From the NCBI RefSeq assembly GCF_001303895.1, contig NZ_LJSD01000052.1:1-33807 (forward strand): a stretch of 33,807 nt of DNA. The letters run 5' to 3'. This document shows, piece after piece, positions 9,017 to 17,088 of the stretch. Under the pieces are notes generated by a model. The model was not told the origin of the DNA. It ran no database searches and saw nothing but the letters and a program-made list of their open reading frames with translations. Origin of the DNA: Mesorhizobium sp. 1M-11 (lineage in GTDB: Bacteria; Pseudomonadota; Alphaproteobacteria; Rhizobiales; Rhizobiaceae). Each line of letters opens with the position of its first letter. Within the stretch, counting starts at the first letter, position 1. The translations under genes and the position numbers were made by a program.

Positions 9017-9031
9017 TTGTACGCGGTACAA
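9017..9031. promoter_or_regulatory. Perfect dyad upstream of ftcR, candidate operator
   Basis: TTGTAC-GCG-GTACAA, six-base arms around a three-base centre, ends 117 nt before the ftcR start in a 221-nt intergenic region. It could bind a dimeric activator. In Sinorhizobium the LuxR-type VisN/VisR pair activates the homologous gene rem. The link to any protein is inferred. Confidence 0.4.
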
Positions 9032-9148
9032 CCACCGCGATTCCCGACTCCCAAGAAACCAGTCACAAGAAATGACGGTTGGTCAGGATTCGTGAGGAGG
9101 ACTACGCCTTTCCGCACGGGGCAGATGAACTGATTCGGGGGCTGGGCG

Positions 9149-9817
9149 ATGATCGTAATCGTGGACGAACGAGAACTTGTGACCGATGGTTACAGCTCGA
9201 TGTTCGGTCGGGAAGGTGTGGCAAGCGCCGGTTTCGCGCCGAGCGAATTCGACGCCTGGGTTTCCAGTGCACCCGAGGACGATCTGAAATCGGTTCGAGC
9301 CTTCCTGATCGGCGATTGCCGCGAGGGCGCCGTCTCCCCGCGACAGATCAGGGACCGCAGCGGCGCTCCCGTTATCGCGCTGAGCGAACACAATTCCCTC
9401 GAAAACACCTTGCGCCTTTTCGAATCCGGCGTCGACGACGTCGTGCGCAAACCGGTACACATCCGCGAAATCCTGGCGCGCATCAGTGCGATCCGTCGCC
9501 GCGCTCATGAGGACGCCTCCTTCACCGAAATCGGAGCGATGCGCATCTTCATGGATGGCCGCGATCCCGAGATCGACGGCGAGCCGATGCCTCTGCCGCG
9601 TCGAGAGCGCCGCATCCTCGAATACCTGGCCAGCAACCGGGGTCGACGGGTCACCAAGACGCAGGTCTTCAATGCCATCTATGGAATCTTCGACGAAGAG
9701 GTCGAGGAGAATGTGGTGGAGAGCCACATCTCCAAACTGCGCAAGAAGCTGCGCGAGCGGCTCGGCCACGACCCGATCGATTCCAAACGCTTCCTCGGTT
9801 ACCGGCTGGTCGCCTGA
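9149..9817 (+). CDS. ftcR: Flagellar transcriptional regulator FtcR (Rem)
   Basis: 222-aa OmpR/PhoB-like regulator, ortholog of Brucella FtcR and Sinorhizobium Rem, which activate flagellar genes. The receiver domain (1-115) has an acidic pair at D6/E7, Asp56 at the end of beta-3 (AFLIGD), S79 in ALSE and K101 in RKPVHI, so the residues needed for phosphorylation appear present. The winged-helix domain (130-222) shows LPRRERRILEYLASNRGR, ENVVESHISKLRKKL and FLGYRL. No sensor kinase lies beside it, so it is an orphan here. It has its own 221-nt upstream region. GGGGGCTGGGCG precedes the ATG and is a modest ribosome site. Confidence 0.93.
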   Translation: MIVIVDERELVTDGYSSMFGREGVASAGFAPSEFDAWVSSAPEDDLKSVRAFLIGDCREGAVSPRQIRDRSGAPVIALSEHNSLENTLRLFESGVDDVVRKPVHIREILARISAIRRRAHEDASFTEIGAMRIFMDGRDPEIDGEPMPLPRRERRILEYLASNRGRRVTKTQVFNAIYGIFDEEVEENVVESHISKLRKKLRERLGHDPIDSKRFLGYRLVA

Positions 9818-9905
9818 TGCGCCCGATCGCGGCGCGCGCCAGCCTCGCGCAAGACAACACGGTTAGCGTGGCCAGCGACACCATGCGCATAACGGAGACG
9901 TTGCG

Positions 9906-11156
9906 ATGAGCCTCTATGGAATGATGCGGACCGGCGTTTCCGGCATGAACGCCCAAGCAAACCGCCTGTCCACCGTCGCCGACAACATCGCCAATTCCGA
10001 CACCACCGGCTACAAACGCTCGTCGATCGAGTTCTCCAGCCTGGTGATGCCGACCACCGGTGGCGCCTACAATTCGGGGGGCGTCAATTCGACGATCCGC
10101 ACCGCGATCACCGATCGCGGCGATCTGAAGGGCACGACATCGGTCTCCGACCTCGCGATCCGCGGCGACGGTTTCTTCGTGGTGCAGGATTCGTCTGGCA
10201 CCCCTTACATGACCCGGGCCGGTTCTTTCGTGCCGGACGCCCAGGGCAGACTGGTCAATGCCGCCGGCTACCAGCTGATGGCCTACAGCTACGAAAACGG
10301 CGTCCCGGCCGCGACGGTCAATGGTTTCCAGGGTCTCGTCCCCGTCCAGATTTCCGAAGGCAAGATGACGGCGGCTCCTTCCACCTCGGGTACTTTCAGC
10401 GGCAACCTGCCTTCTGGGGCCGACGCGATCGTCGCGCCGGCAACAGCGCCTTCCGGCAACGCTGCAACCGCTAAATACACCAACAAATCGTCGATGGTCG
10501 TCTATGACAATCTCGGCAACAAGGTGATGGTCGACATCTACTTCACCAAGACGGCAGCCGGAACCTGGGACGTGGCTGTTTTCGATCAGTCGAAGGCTGC
10601 AGCCGGCGGACCATTCCCCTACACGAGCGGCCCGCTGACGAGCGCTACGCTTAACTTCGACGGCACCGGCAAACTGACCGGCACGGATAGCGTTACCTTC
10701 ACTGTTCCTGGCGGCGCATCGCTCAAGCTCGACCTCAAGGGCCTCAGCCAGATCGGCACCGGCTACACTGCCACCGGCCAGGTCAACGGCAACGGGCCAA
10801 GCAACATCGAGAAGGTGACGATCGGCAAGGACGGCACCATCTACGCCCAGTATCAGGACGGCTCGACCAAGCCGCTCTACAAGATCCCGCTGGCGGACGT
10901 GCCAAGCCCCGACCGGCTGATCCAGCAGTCCGGCAACGTCTTCACGCAAAGCCCGGATTCGGGCGACGTGCAGATCGGTTTCGCCGGCGAGGGCAAGCGC
11001 GGCGAGATCATTTCCGGTGCGCTTGAAAACTCGAATGTCGATATCGCCGAGGAACTCACCAACATGATCTCCTCGCAGCGCAGCTATACGGCCAATTCGA
11101 AGGTGTTCCAGACCGGTTCCGAACTGATGGACATCCTCGTCAACCTGAAGAGATGA
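9906..11156 (+). CDS. flgE: Flagellar hook protein FlgE
   Basis: 416 aa, the hook subunit. The N-terminal rod/hook motif is GMNAQANRLSTVADNIANSD followed by TTGYKRS. The F/G loop region has LAIRGDGFFVVQ and YMTRAGSF. The central D2 domain has MVVYDNLGNKVMVDIYF. The C-terminal segment is ALENSNVDIAEELTNMI, then QRSYTANSKVFQTG and a final ILVNLKR helix. Length and order match rhizobial FlgE. GGAGACG precedes the ATG at 9906. It follows ftcR by 88 nt and is separated from flgK by a strong hairpin, which could raise FlgE output over FlgK. Confidence 0.97.
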   Translation: MSLYGMMRTGVSGMNAQANRLSTVADNIANSDTTGYKRSSIEFSSLVMPTTGGAYNSGGVNSTIRTAITDRGDLKGTTSVSDLAIRGDGFFVVQDSSGTPYMTRAGSFVPDAQGRLVNAAGYQLMAYSYENGVPAATVNGFQGLVPVQISEGKMTAAPSTSGTFSGNLPSGADAIVAPATAPSGNAATAKYTNKSSMVVYDNLGNKVMVDIYFTKTAAGTWDVAVFDQSKAAAGGPFPYTSGPLTSATLNFDGTGKLTGTDSVTFTVPGGASLKLDLKGLSQIGTGYTATGQVNGNGPSNIEKVTIGKDGTIYAQYQDGSTKPLYKIPLADVPSPDRLIQQSGNVFTQSPDSGDVQIGFAGEGKRGEIISGALENSNVDIAEELTNMISSQRSYTANSKVFQTGSELMDILVNLKR

Positions 11157-11167
11157 GACGCGGCTCA

Positions 11168-11196
11168 GAAGCCCGGTCGATGGTCGACCGGGCTTC
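11168..11196 (+). other. Strong intergenic hairpin between flgE and flgK
   Basis: A perfect 13-bp stem (GAAGCCCGGTCGA at 11168-11180, complement at 11184-11196) with a 3-nt loop. No T-run follows, so it is more likely an mRNA 3'-end stabiliser or partial attenuator than a full terminator. Confidence 0.75.
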
Positions 11197-11223
11197 GGCC
11201 GCATCACAGCCTGAAAGACCCGC

Positions 11224-12681
11224 ATGTCGTTGTCATCCGCACTCAGCATCGCCCAGTCCTCGCTCAAGGCAACGTCGCGGCAGACAAGCATCGTCTCGCG
11301 CAACGTCGCGGATGCCTCCAATCCGGATTATTCGCGCCGCATCGCGGTCCTCTCCTATACCGACACCGGCGTCAGCGCGGTCAAAATCCACCGTGCTGCC
11401 AACGAACTGCTGTTTCGGCAAAATCTCAGCGCCCTTTCATCCTGGAGCGGACAGGCGACGCTCGCCCAGGGCATGGACCGGCTCGAACTGCAGGTGAACG
11501 GCGTCGACAATGCCTCATCGATTTCTGCCGCGATCGGCGGTCTGCAGAAGGCACTCCAGCTCTATGCCACCACGCCGTCGAACCAGAATCTCGGCACCAG
11601 CGTGATCGAGTCGGCGCGCCAGGTCATCCGTTCCCTCAACGACGGCACCAAGGCGATCCAGGACTTCCGCACCAAGACCGATGGCGAGATCACCACTGCC
11701 GTCAACGATATCAACGATCTCCTCAAGCAGTTCGAAGTCGCCAACCAGGCCGTCATCAACGGCACACGCTCGGGCGAGGACGTCTCCGATGCGCTCGACC
11801 AGCGCGATGCAGTGTTGAAGAAGCTCTCGGAATTCATTCCGATCTCCACCTACACCCGCGGCGACAACGATATGGTCATCACCACCGGTGACGGCACGAC
11901 GTTGTTCGAGACCATTCCGCGATCGGTGACCTTCACGCCTTCCGCCGGCTACACGCCAGGCGTGGTCGGTGGCCAGATCTACATCGACAAAGTGCCGATG
12001 AAGGTTTCCGCCACAACTGAAGCGTCCGGCAAGCTCGCCGGGATGCTGCAGCTGCGCGACCACGTCACCGTCACCATGCAGCGGCAACTGGACGAAACCG
12101 CCCGCGGTCTCATAACGGCATTTGCCGAGACTGCCCCTAGCCAGCCGGACGCTGTCGGCCTTTTCACCTGGCCTGGCGCTCCGGGCATCCCACCGGCCGG
12201 CACGCTGATCAACGGGCTCGCGGGAACGATCAAGATCAATGCTGCGGTCGATCCGGCTGCCGGTGGCAATCCGGTTCTGTTGCGCGATGGCGGCATCAAT
12301 GGCGCGGTCTACCGCACCAACCCCGATCCGGTCGGCAGCGGCGCGTCCTATGCCGACAGGCTGATCGCCTACGGCGAAAAACTCACCAAGCCGATGGCCT
12401 TCGATCCGAACGCCGGCATCACCGCGAATTCCAGTGTCGTCTCGTATGCCGCCAGCTCCATCGGCTGGTTCGAAGGTGTGCGGCAGCAGGCCTCGAACCT
12501 CGCCGATACCAAGGAAGCGCTGGCGCAGCGCACCGGCGAAGCCCTCTCCAACGCCACCGGCGTCAATGTCGACAACGAGATGTCGCAGATGCTGGATCTC
12601 GAACACACTTACCAGGCATCCGCCCGCATCCTGACCACCGTCAACCAGATGCTCGATGCCCTCCTCGCCGCGGTGAAATAA
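11224..12681 (+). CDS. flgK: Hook-associated protein FlgK (HAP1)
   Basis: 485 aa, the first hook-filament junction protein. The N-terminus has IAQSSLKATSRQTSIVSRNV and ADASNPDYSRR, the flagellar rod/HAP signature. The C-terminus has VDNEMSQMLDLEHTYQASA and ILTTVNQMLDALL, which form the D0 helix. The middle part (residues about 170-420) is variable and includes a QRDAVLKKLSEFIPI stretch usual for FlgK. The start at 11224 follows GAAAGACC. Only 3 nt separate its stop from flgL, so the two junction proteins are translated from one message. Confidence 0.95.
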   Translation: MSLSSALSIAQSSLKATSRQTSIVSRNVADASNPDYSRRIAVLSYTDTGVSAVKIHRAANELLFRQNLSALSSWSGQATLAQGMDRLELQVNGVDNASSISAAIGGLQKALQLYATTPSNQNLGTSVIESARQVIRSLNDGTKAIQDFRTKTDGEITTAVNDINDLLKQFEVANQAVINGTRSGEDVSDALDQRDAVLKKLSEFIPISTYTRGDNDMVITTGDGTTLFETIPRSVTFTPSAGYTPGVVGGQIYIDKVPMKVSATTEASGKLAGMLQLRDHVTVTMQRQLDETARGLITAFAETAPSQPDAVGLFTWPGAPGIPPAGTLINGLAGTIKINAAVDPAAGGNPVLLRDGGINGAVYRTNPDPVGSGASYADRLIAYGEKLTKPMAFDPNAGITANSSVVSYAASSIGWFEGVRQQASNLADTKEALAQRTGEALSNATGVNVDNEMSQMLDLEHTYQASARILTTVNQMLDALLAAVK

Positions 12682-12684
12682 GTC

Positions 12685-13725
12685 ATGAAGACCACCTCCG
12701 TTTCGTCATCCGCCATGTCCAACGCGATGCGCTATTCGCAATCGCGCATGCAGGTCGAACTTGTGAAGCGTCAGAAGGAACTGGACACGCTGCGCGTCGC
12801 CGATCTCGGCCTGGCGCTCGGCGCCCGCACTTCGCAATCGGTCACTTTCGCGCGCGACCTGGAACGACTGAACACCATCGTCGATTCCAACAAGCTGATC
12901 TCGTCGCGGCTGTCGACCACGCAGGACGCACTCGGCAAGCTCGGCGACGCTGCGCAGAAGCTTCTGACCGCGGTCAGCACCGCCGTAGGCGGCGATCCGG
13001 GCTCGAACGTGACGCGCGATGCCGGCAAGGCCGCACTGCAGTCGATGACCTCGATCCTGAATTCCAGCCTCAACGGCGAGTATCTGTTTTCGGGCACCAA
13101 CACCGACGTAAAGCCGATCAACGACTATACGGCTTCCTCGGCCGCGAAAGCCGCGTTCGATGCAGCCTTCAACGCCAGCTTCCCCAATCCGCCGACTGAT
13201 CCGGCCGACATCACGGCAACGCAGATCAACGACTTCATAACCAACGTCGTGACGCCGCAATTCATGGGACCGGACTGGAAGACCAACTGGTCGAATGCCA
13301 CCGACCAGCAGATCGTCAGCCGTATCTCTCTGAACGAAACGACCGAGACCTCCGTCAGCGCCAACACCGATGGCGTGAAGAAGCTCGCGATGGCAGCAAC
13401 CATCGTCAACGAACTCTTCTCGCGCAACCTCAATGCCGATGCCAAGAAGGCCGTTGCACAGCAGGCGATAACGTTGACCGGCGAAGCCCTCGGCAGCATC
13501 GCGCAAACCCAGTCGCAAGCTGGTATCATCGAGCAGCGGGTGACCGATGCGAGCGACCGCATGAACGCGCAGATCAAGCTGTTCGAAAAACATGTTATCG
13601 ATCTTGAGGGTATCGACGAGTACGAAGCCGCCAACCGTGTCAACGATCTGATGTCGCATATCCAGACTTCGTTTGCGCTCACGGCGCGCATCCAGCAGCT
13701 CAGCCTGATCAACTTCCTGAAGTAA
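12685..13725 (+). CDS. flgL: Hook-associated protein FlgL (HAP3)
   Basis: 346 aa, the second junction protein, related to flagellin. The N-terminal helix has SSSAMSNAMRYSQSRMQVEL and QKELDTLRVADLGLALG. GEYLFSGTNTDVKPI is the hallmark FlgL motif (FSG, residues about 130-145). The C-terminus has GIIEQRVTDASDRMNAQI and ends LTARIQQLSLINFLK, like the flagellin D0 helix. It follows flgK by 3 nt and precedes flaF by 18 nt. Confidence 0.95.
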   Translation: MKTTSVSSSAMSNAMRYSQSRMQVELVKRQKELDTLRVADLGLALGARTSQSVTFARDLERLNTIVDSNKLISSRLSTTQDALGKLGDAAQKLLTAVSTAVGGDPGSNVTRDAGKAALQSMTSILNSSLNGEYLFSGTNTDVKPINDYTASSAAKAAFDAAFNASFPNPPTDPADITATQINDFITNVVTPQFMGPDWKTNWSNATDQQIVSRISLNETTETSVSANTDGVKKLAMAATIVNELFSRNLNADAKKAVAQQAITLTGEALGSIAQTQSQAGIIEQRVTDASDRMNAQIKLFEKHVIDLEGIDEYEAANRVNDLMSHIQTSFALTARIQQLSLINFLK

Positions 13726-13743
13726 CCGGCGATCGGATAAGCG

Positions 13744-14091
13744 ATGTATCAATTCTCCTACGCCGACATCCAGACGGACTCCGTAGCGGACGCCAAGGAC
13801 CGCGAACGACACTTGTTGTCGCGGTCGATCGACCTTCTGATTGATGCCGCCAATGCGGGCAGCGATTCCATGCAGGCGGTGGAAGCCCTGCATTTCACCA
13901 ACCGCGTGTGGACGGCTCTGCTCGAGGACCTCTCCTCGGACGAAAACTCTCTTCCGAAAGAGTTGCGCGCCAATTTGATTTCGATCGGCATGTGGCTGCT
14001 GCGCGAAACCGAGGATATCCGCCAGGGCCGCTCAAACAATTTCGACGGGCTGATCGAAGTCTCGCAGATCATCCGGGACGGCATTCAATGA
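13744..14091 (+). CDS. flaF: Flagellin synthesis regulator FlaF
   Basis: 115 aa, all-helical. The FlaF family motifs are ERHLLSRSIDLLIDAAN, VEALHFTNRVWTALLEDL and LPKELRANLISIGMWLLRE. In Caulobacter FlaF binds flagellin and supports its synthesis and secretion, acting opposite FlbT. Its stop overlaps the flbT ATG by 3 nt, so the two are translationally coupled and probably made in fixed ratio. It lies directly after the junction-protein genes, as in other rhizobia. Confidence 0.93.
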   Translation: MYQFSYADIQTDSVADAKDRERHLLSRSIDLLIDAANAGSDSMQAVEALHFTNRVWTALLEDLSSDENSLPKELRANLISIGMWLLRETEDIRQGRSNNFDGLIEVSQIIRDGIQ

Positions 14092-14540
14092 CGCCGTCCA
14101 AGAGCACCTTAAAGCTCTCGCTGAAACCGGGAGAGCGCATCTATCTGAACGGCGCCGTCGTCCGCGTCGACCGCAAGGTCACCTTGGAACTGCTGAACGA
14201 TGTCCAGTTTCTGCTGGAAGGCCATGTCCTTCAGGCAGAAGAGGCCTCAACGCCGCTCAGGCAGCTCTATTTCGTGGCGCAGATCATGCTGATCAATCCA
14301 CAAGGAGCCGAGGAGGCACGCGAGATGTTCCGTCATTCGCTGCCGCTGCTGCTCGCCTCCTTCCATAATGAGCGCATTCGCTCGACGCTGAAGGATGTCG
14401 ACCGAATGGTCTCGGAAGGTCACGTCTACGAAGCGCTGCGGGCGATCCGTTCGCTCTATCCGCTGGAAAAGCTGGCGTTGGATGCAAACGAGAATGAACC
14501 CCAGGACGCCCCGCGTCCGCTGGCAGTGGGAGCACGCTGA
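14088..14540 (+). CDS. flbT: Flagellin post-transcriptional repressor FlbT
   Basis: 150 aa. The FlbT family features are LSLKPGERIYLNGAVVRVDR, DVQFLLEGHVLQAEEA, LRQLYFVAQIMLINP and LYPLEKLAL. In Caulobacter FlbT destabilises flagellin mRNA by acting on its 5' leader until the hook is complete. The two flagellin messages at 26 and 1185 are the natural targets here. The ATG at 14088 overlaps the flaF stop (ATGA); an in-frame upstream ATG at 13908 lies inside flaF and is not needed for the family's usual length. Confidence 0.93.
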   Translation: MTPSKSTLKLSLKPGERIYLNGAVVRVDRKVTLELLNDVQFLLEGHVLQAEEASTPLRQLYFVAQIMLINPQGAEEAREMFRHSLPLLLASFHNERIRSTLKDVDRMVSEGHVYEALRAIRSLYPLEKLALDANENEPQDAPRPLAVGAR

Positions 14541-14542
14541 TC

Positions 14543-14959
14543 ATGGCCGTCGACATGAATGTCAACAACAACGTCGGCAACACGCCGCAGACGCAGCAGC
14601 AGTCGAAGACCTCGGTCGACTACCAGTCCTTCCTGAAGCTTTTGATGGCGCAGATGAAGAACCAGGACCCGACCAAGCCGATGGACTCGACCGAGTATGT
14701 CGCGCAGCTCGCCCAGTTCTCGCAGGTCGAGCAGTCGGTGCAGATGAACACCAAGCTGGAATACATCCTCCAGTCCTCGGCGCTTTCACAGGCCGACTCC
14801 CTCATCGGCCGCCAACTGACCTCCGCTGACGGCAACACCACCGGCGTGGTCAAGGAAGTGCGGCTGGCCAGTGACGGGCTGATCGCCGTTCTGGCCGACG
14901 GCAAGGAAGTGCCGGTGCTGCCCGGCGTCGTCGTCAAGCAGGCGCCGGCGGCGGCCTAG
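14543..14959 (+). CDS. flgD: Hook capping protein FlgD (short form)
   Basis: 138 aa. FlgD caps the growing hook and is needed for FlgE polymerisation. The conserved N-terminal core is present: FLKLLMAQMKNQDPTKPMD, then EYVAQLAQFSQVEQSVQMN and LIGRQLTSADG. It is much shorter than the roughly 230 aa of enteric FlgD because the C-terminal Ig/Tudor-like part is largely missing; this is the normal rhizobial form. It starts 2 nt after the flbT stop. The C-terminus holds a small beta segment (VRLASDGLIAVLADGKEVPV). Confidence 0.94.
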   Translation: MAVDMNVNNNVGNTPQTQQQSKTSVDYQSFLKLLMAQMKNQDPTKPMDSTEYVAQLAQFSQVEQSVQMNTKLEYILQSSALSQADSLIGRQLTSADGNTTGVVKEVRLASDGLIAVLADGKEVPVLPGVVVKQAPAAA

Positions 14960-14970
14960 GGGCACGGGCA

Positions 14971-15237
14971 ATGAACGAGGCCGACGCGCTCGATATCGTC
15001 CAGTTCGCCGTCTGGACGGTGCTGACGGCATCGGCCCCCGTCGTGCTGGTCGCCATGGTGGTAGGCATTGGCATCGCCCTCATCCAGGCGCTTACCCAGA
15101 TCCAGGAAATCACGCTCACCTTCGTGCCGAAGATCGTTGCCATCATGCTCGTGGTGGCGCTGACCGGTCCCTTCGTGGGCGGCCAGATCTCGGCCTTCAC
15201 CAACGTCGTCTTCGAGCGTATCCAGAACGGCTTCTGA
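14971..15237 (+). CDS. fliQ: Flagellar export gate protein FliQ
   Basis: 88 aa, two membrane helices (about 15-40 and 52-75). The family motif GIALIQALTQIQEITLTFVP sits between them. FliQ forms the helical export-gate pore with FliP and FliR in the centre of the MS ring. It follows flgD by 11 nt. In many rhizobia fliQ is followed directly by flhA and fliR; here those genes resume only at 19155, after an MFS and a ClC gene. Confidence 0.96.
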   Translation: MNEADALDIVQFAVWTVLTASAPVVLVAMVVGIGIALIQALTQIQEITLTFVPKIVAIMLVVALTGPFVGGQISAFTNVVFERIQNGF

Positions 15238-15241
15238 CCCC

Positions 15242-15257
15242 GTCGACCTTGGTCGAC
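15242..15257 (+). other. Small palindrome after fliQ
   Basis: GTCGACC-TT-GGTCGAC, a perfect dyad 4 nt after the fliQ stop. There is no T-run. It may mark the 3' end of the upstream flagellar transcript, but this is weakly supported. The rest of the 145-nt gap before the MFS gene shows no clear promoter; a second GTCGGC/GCCGAC pair lies at about 15338-15356. Confidence 0.35.
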
Positions 15258-15382
15258 CCTGGCGGGATTCTATCCCCAGCCTGGACCAGTCCATTTTCCA
15301 AAAGCCATTCGCCTTTTCCGCAGTCTCGTCTAACTTTGTCGGCAAACGCCGCCGACGAGAGCAGCGATTCACGAGACGAGCG

Positions 15383-17047
15383 ATGCCCCAAGACAGCGGT
15401 CCGGCTATCGAGGACGAGCCGAACAGTCAACGCACTTCCGCGCTGGCGCCTTTCCAGCACGGCATCTTCCGCGCCGTGTGGAGCGCCAGCCTGGTCTCCA
15501 ATCTGGGCGGCCTGATCCAGGGTGTCGGCGCCGCCTGGATGATGACGCAGATCGCCACCTCTCCCTACCAGGTGGCACTGGTGCAAGCGTCCACGACGCT
15601 GCCGATCATGCTGTTCGCGCTGGTTGCCGGCGCCATCGCCGACAGCTTCAACCGACGCAAGGTGATGCTGATCGCGCAGAGCTTCATGCTCGTCGTCTCG
15701 ATGCTTCTGATGGTCTTCACCCATCTCGACCTTTTGACCCCCTGGCTGCTTCTCGCCTTCACCTTCCTGATCGACTGCGGCACGGCGCTAAACAGCCCAT
15801 CCTGGCAAGCTTCCGTCGGCGACATGGTTCCGCGCAACAAGGTGCCGGCGGCGGTGGCGCTCAACTCGATGGGCTTCAACCTCACCCGCAGCGTCGGACC
15901 GGCGCTGGGCGGCATCATCGTGGCGACGTTCGGCGCAGCCGCTGCCTTCGCCGCCAACGCCTTCAGCTATGTCGGCCTGATCATCGTCATGGCACGCTGG
16001 AAGCCGGATCTGCCGGCATCCAACCTGCCGCGCGAGTCGCTGGGCGCTGCAATGGGCGCCGGCCTGCGTTACGTTGCCATGTCACCCAATATCGGCAAGG
16101 TACTGGTGCGTGGCTTCATCTTCGGCTTCAGCGCAGGTGCCGTGCTTGCCCTGCTGCCGCTGGTGACGCGCGATCTCATCAAGGGCGGCGCCCTCACCTA
16201 TGGCGTCATGCTGGGCGCCTTCGGCATCGGTGCCGTTATGGGCGCTCTGACCAGCGCACGACTGAGGCAGATCCTGCCCAGCGAAACCATGGTGCGCTCG
16301 GCCTTCCTTGGCTTCGCGCTTTGCTCGACTGTCGCCGCTGTCAGTCCTCACGCCTGGCAGGTGGCGCTCGGACTCCTGGTTGGTGGCGCATGCTGGGTCA
16401 CCGCGCTTTCGCATTTCAACATCACCGTACAGATGTCGACCCCGCGCTGGGTGGTCGGACGCGTACTTTCCATCTACCAGATGGCAACCTTCGGCGGCAT
16501 CGCGCTCGGCAGCTGGATCTGGGGCGTGACCGCCGACAACCACGGCGCCAGCTTTGCCCTTCTGGCCGCGGCCGTCACGATGCTGGCCGGTGCTGCAATC
16601 GGCTTCGTCCTGCCGTTGCCGCAGCACATTGCGCCCAACCTCGATCCGCTCGACCGCTGGCGCGAGCCCATGCTGGCGCTCGACCTCAGGCCGCGCTCAG
16701 GACCGATCGAGATCACGATCGAATACGTCATCAAGGAAGAGGACGTGCCGGAGTTCCTGAAGGTGATGACCGAGCGTGCACGCGTGCGCCGGCGCGACGG
16801 TGCGCGCAATTGGGTGCTGGCGCGGGATCTCGAGCACCCGGAAATCTGGATGGAAAGCTACCACACGCCGACCTGGCTGGACTACATCCGCCACAACACG
16901 CGCGCCACGCATGCGGACGCCGTAATCACCGAGCGCATCCGGGCGCTGCATTCAGGTATCGAGCGGCCCAGGGTACGGCGCATGATCGAGCGCCCGACCA
17001 ATCCGATCGGTTACTATGGCACGCCCAAGCCGCATGAGGAGCACTAG
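15383..17047 (+). CDS. MFS transporter (MFS_3 type) with C-terminal soluble domain
   Basis: 554 aa. Residues about 30-415 form a 12-helix major facilitator of the MFS_3/EntS-like class. Its loops include GAIADSFNRRKVMLIAQ (loop 2-3 signature), NSPSWQASVGDMVP and GFNLTRSVGPALGG. After the last helix come about 120 soluble residues (IEITIEYVIKEEDVPEFLKV, WMESYHTPTWLDYIRHN) with the look of a ferredoxin-like monooxygenase (ABM) fold, as in many MFS_3 proteins. Substrate is unknown; these proteins are usually drug or metabolite exporters. No flagellar role is known. The ATG at 15383 starts a polar leader before helix 1. It is convergent with the ClC gene, 41 nt away. Confidence 0.85.
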   Translation: MPQDSGPAIEDEPNSQRTSALAPFQHGIFRAVWSASLVSNLGGLIQGVGAAWMMTQIATSPYQVALVQASTTLPIMLFALVAGAIADSFNRRKVMLIAQSFMLVVSMLLMVFTHLDLLTPWLLLAFTFLIDCGTALNSPSWQASVGDMVPRNKVPAAVALNSMGFNLTRSVGPALGGIIVATFGAAAAFAANAFSYVGLIIVMARWKPDLPASNLPRESLGAAMGAGLRYVAMSPNIGKVLVRGFIFGFSAGAVLALLPLVTRDLIKGGALTYGVMLGAFGIGAVMGALTSARLRQILPSETMVRSAFLGFALCSTVAAVSPHAWQVALGLLVGGACWVTALSHFNITVQMSTPRWVVGRVLSIYQMATFGGIALGSWIWGVTADNHGASFALLAAAVTMLAGAAIGFVLPLPQHIAPNLDPLDRWREPMLALDLRPRSGPIEITIEYVIKEEDVPEFLKVMTERARVRRRDGARNWVLARDLEHPEIWMESYHTPTWLDYIRHNTRATHADAVITERIRALHSGIERPRVRRMIERPTNPIGYYGTPKPHEEH

Positions 17048-17088
17048 TCCAATCGTGCTTTCGAACCGGAGCGCCTCGACCCGGCGGG

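Noticed and set aside
9669..11321. 550-codon minus-strand open frame
   Set aside because: It is antisense to the end of ftcR and all of flgE, both certain genes. Its Arg/Gly/Asp-rich make-up is the usual shadow of GC-rich coding DNA.
11515..13893. Two long minus-strand open frames opposite flgK and flgL (363 and 395 codons)
   Set aside because: Both are antisense to well-identified junction protein genes and show no domain or ribosome site.
15478..17037. 519-codon plus-strand open frame
   Set aside because: It overlaps the MFS gene in another frame, is Arg/His/Gln-rich and lacks membrane segments or known motifs.
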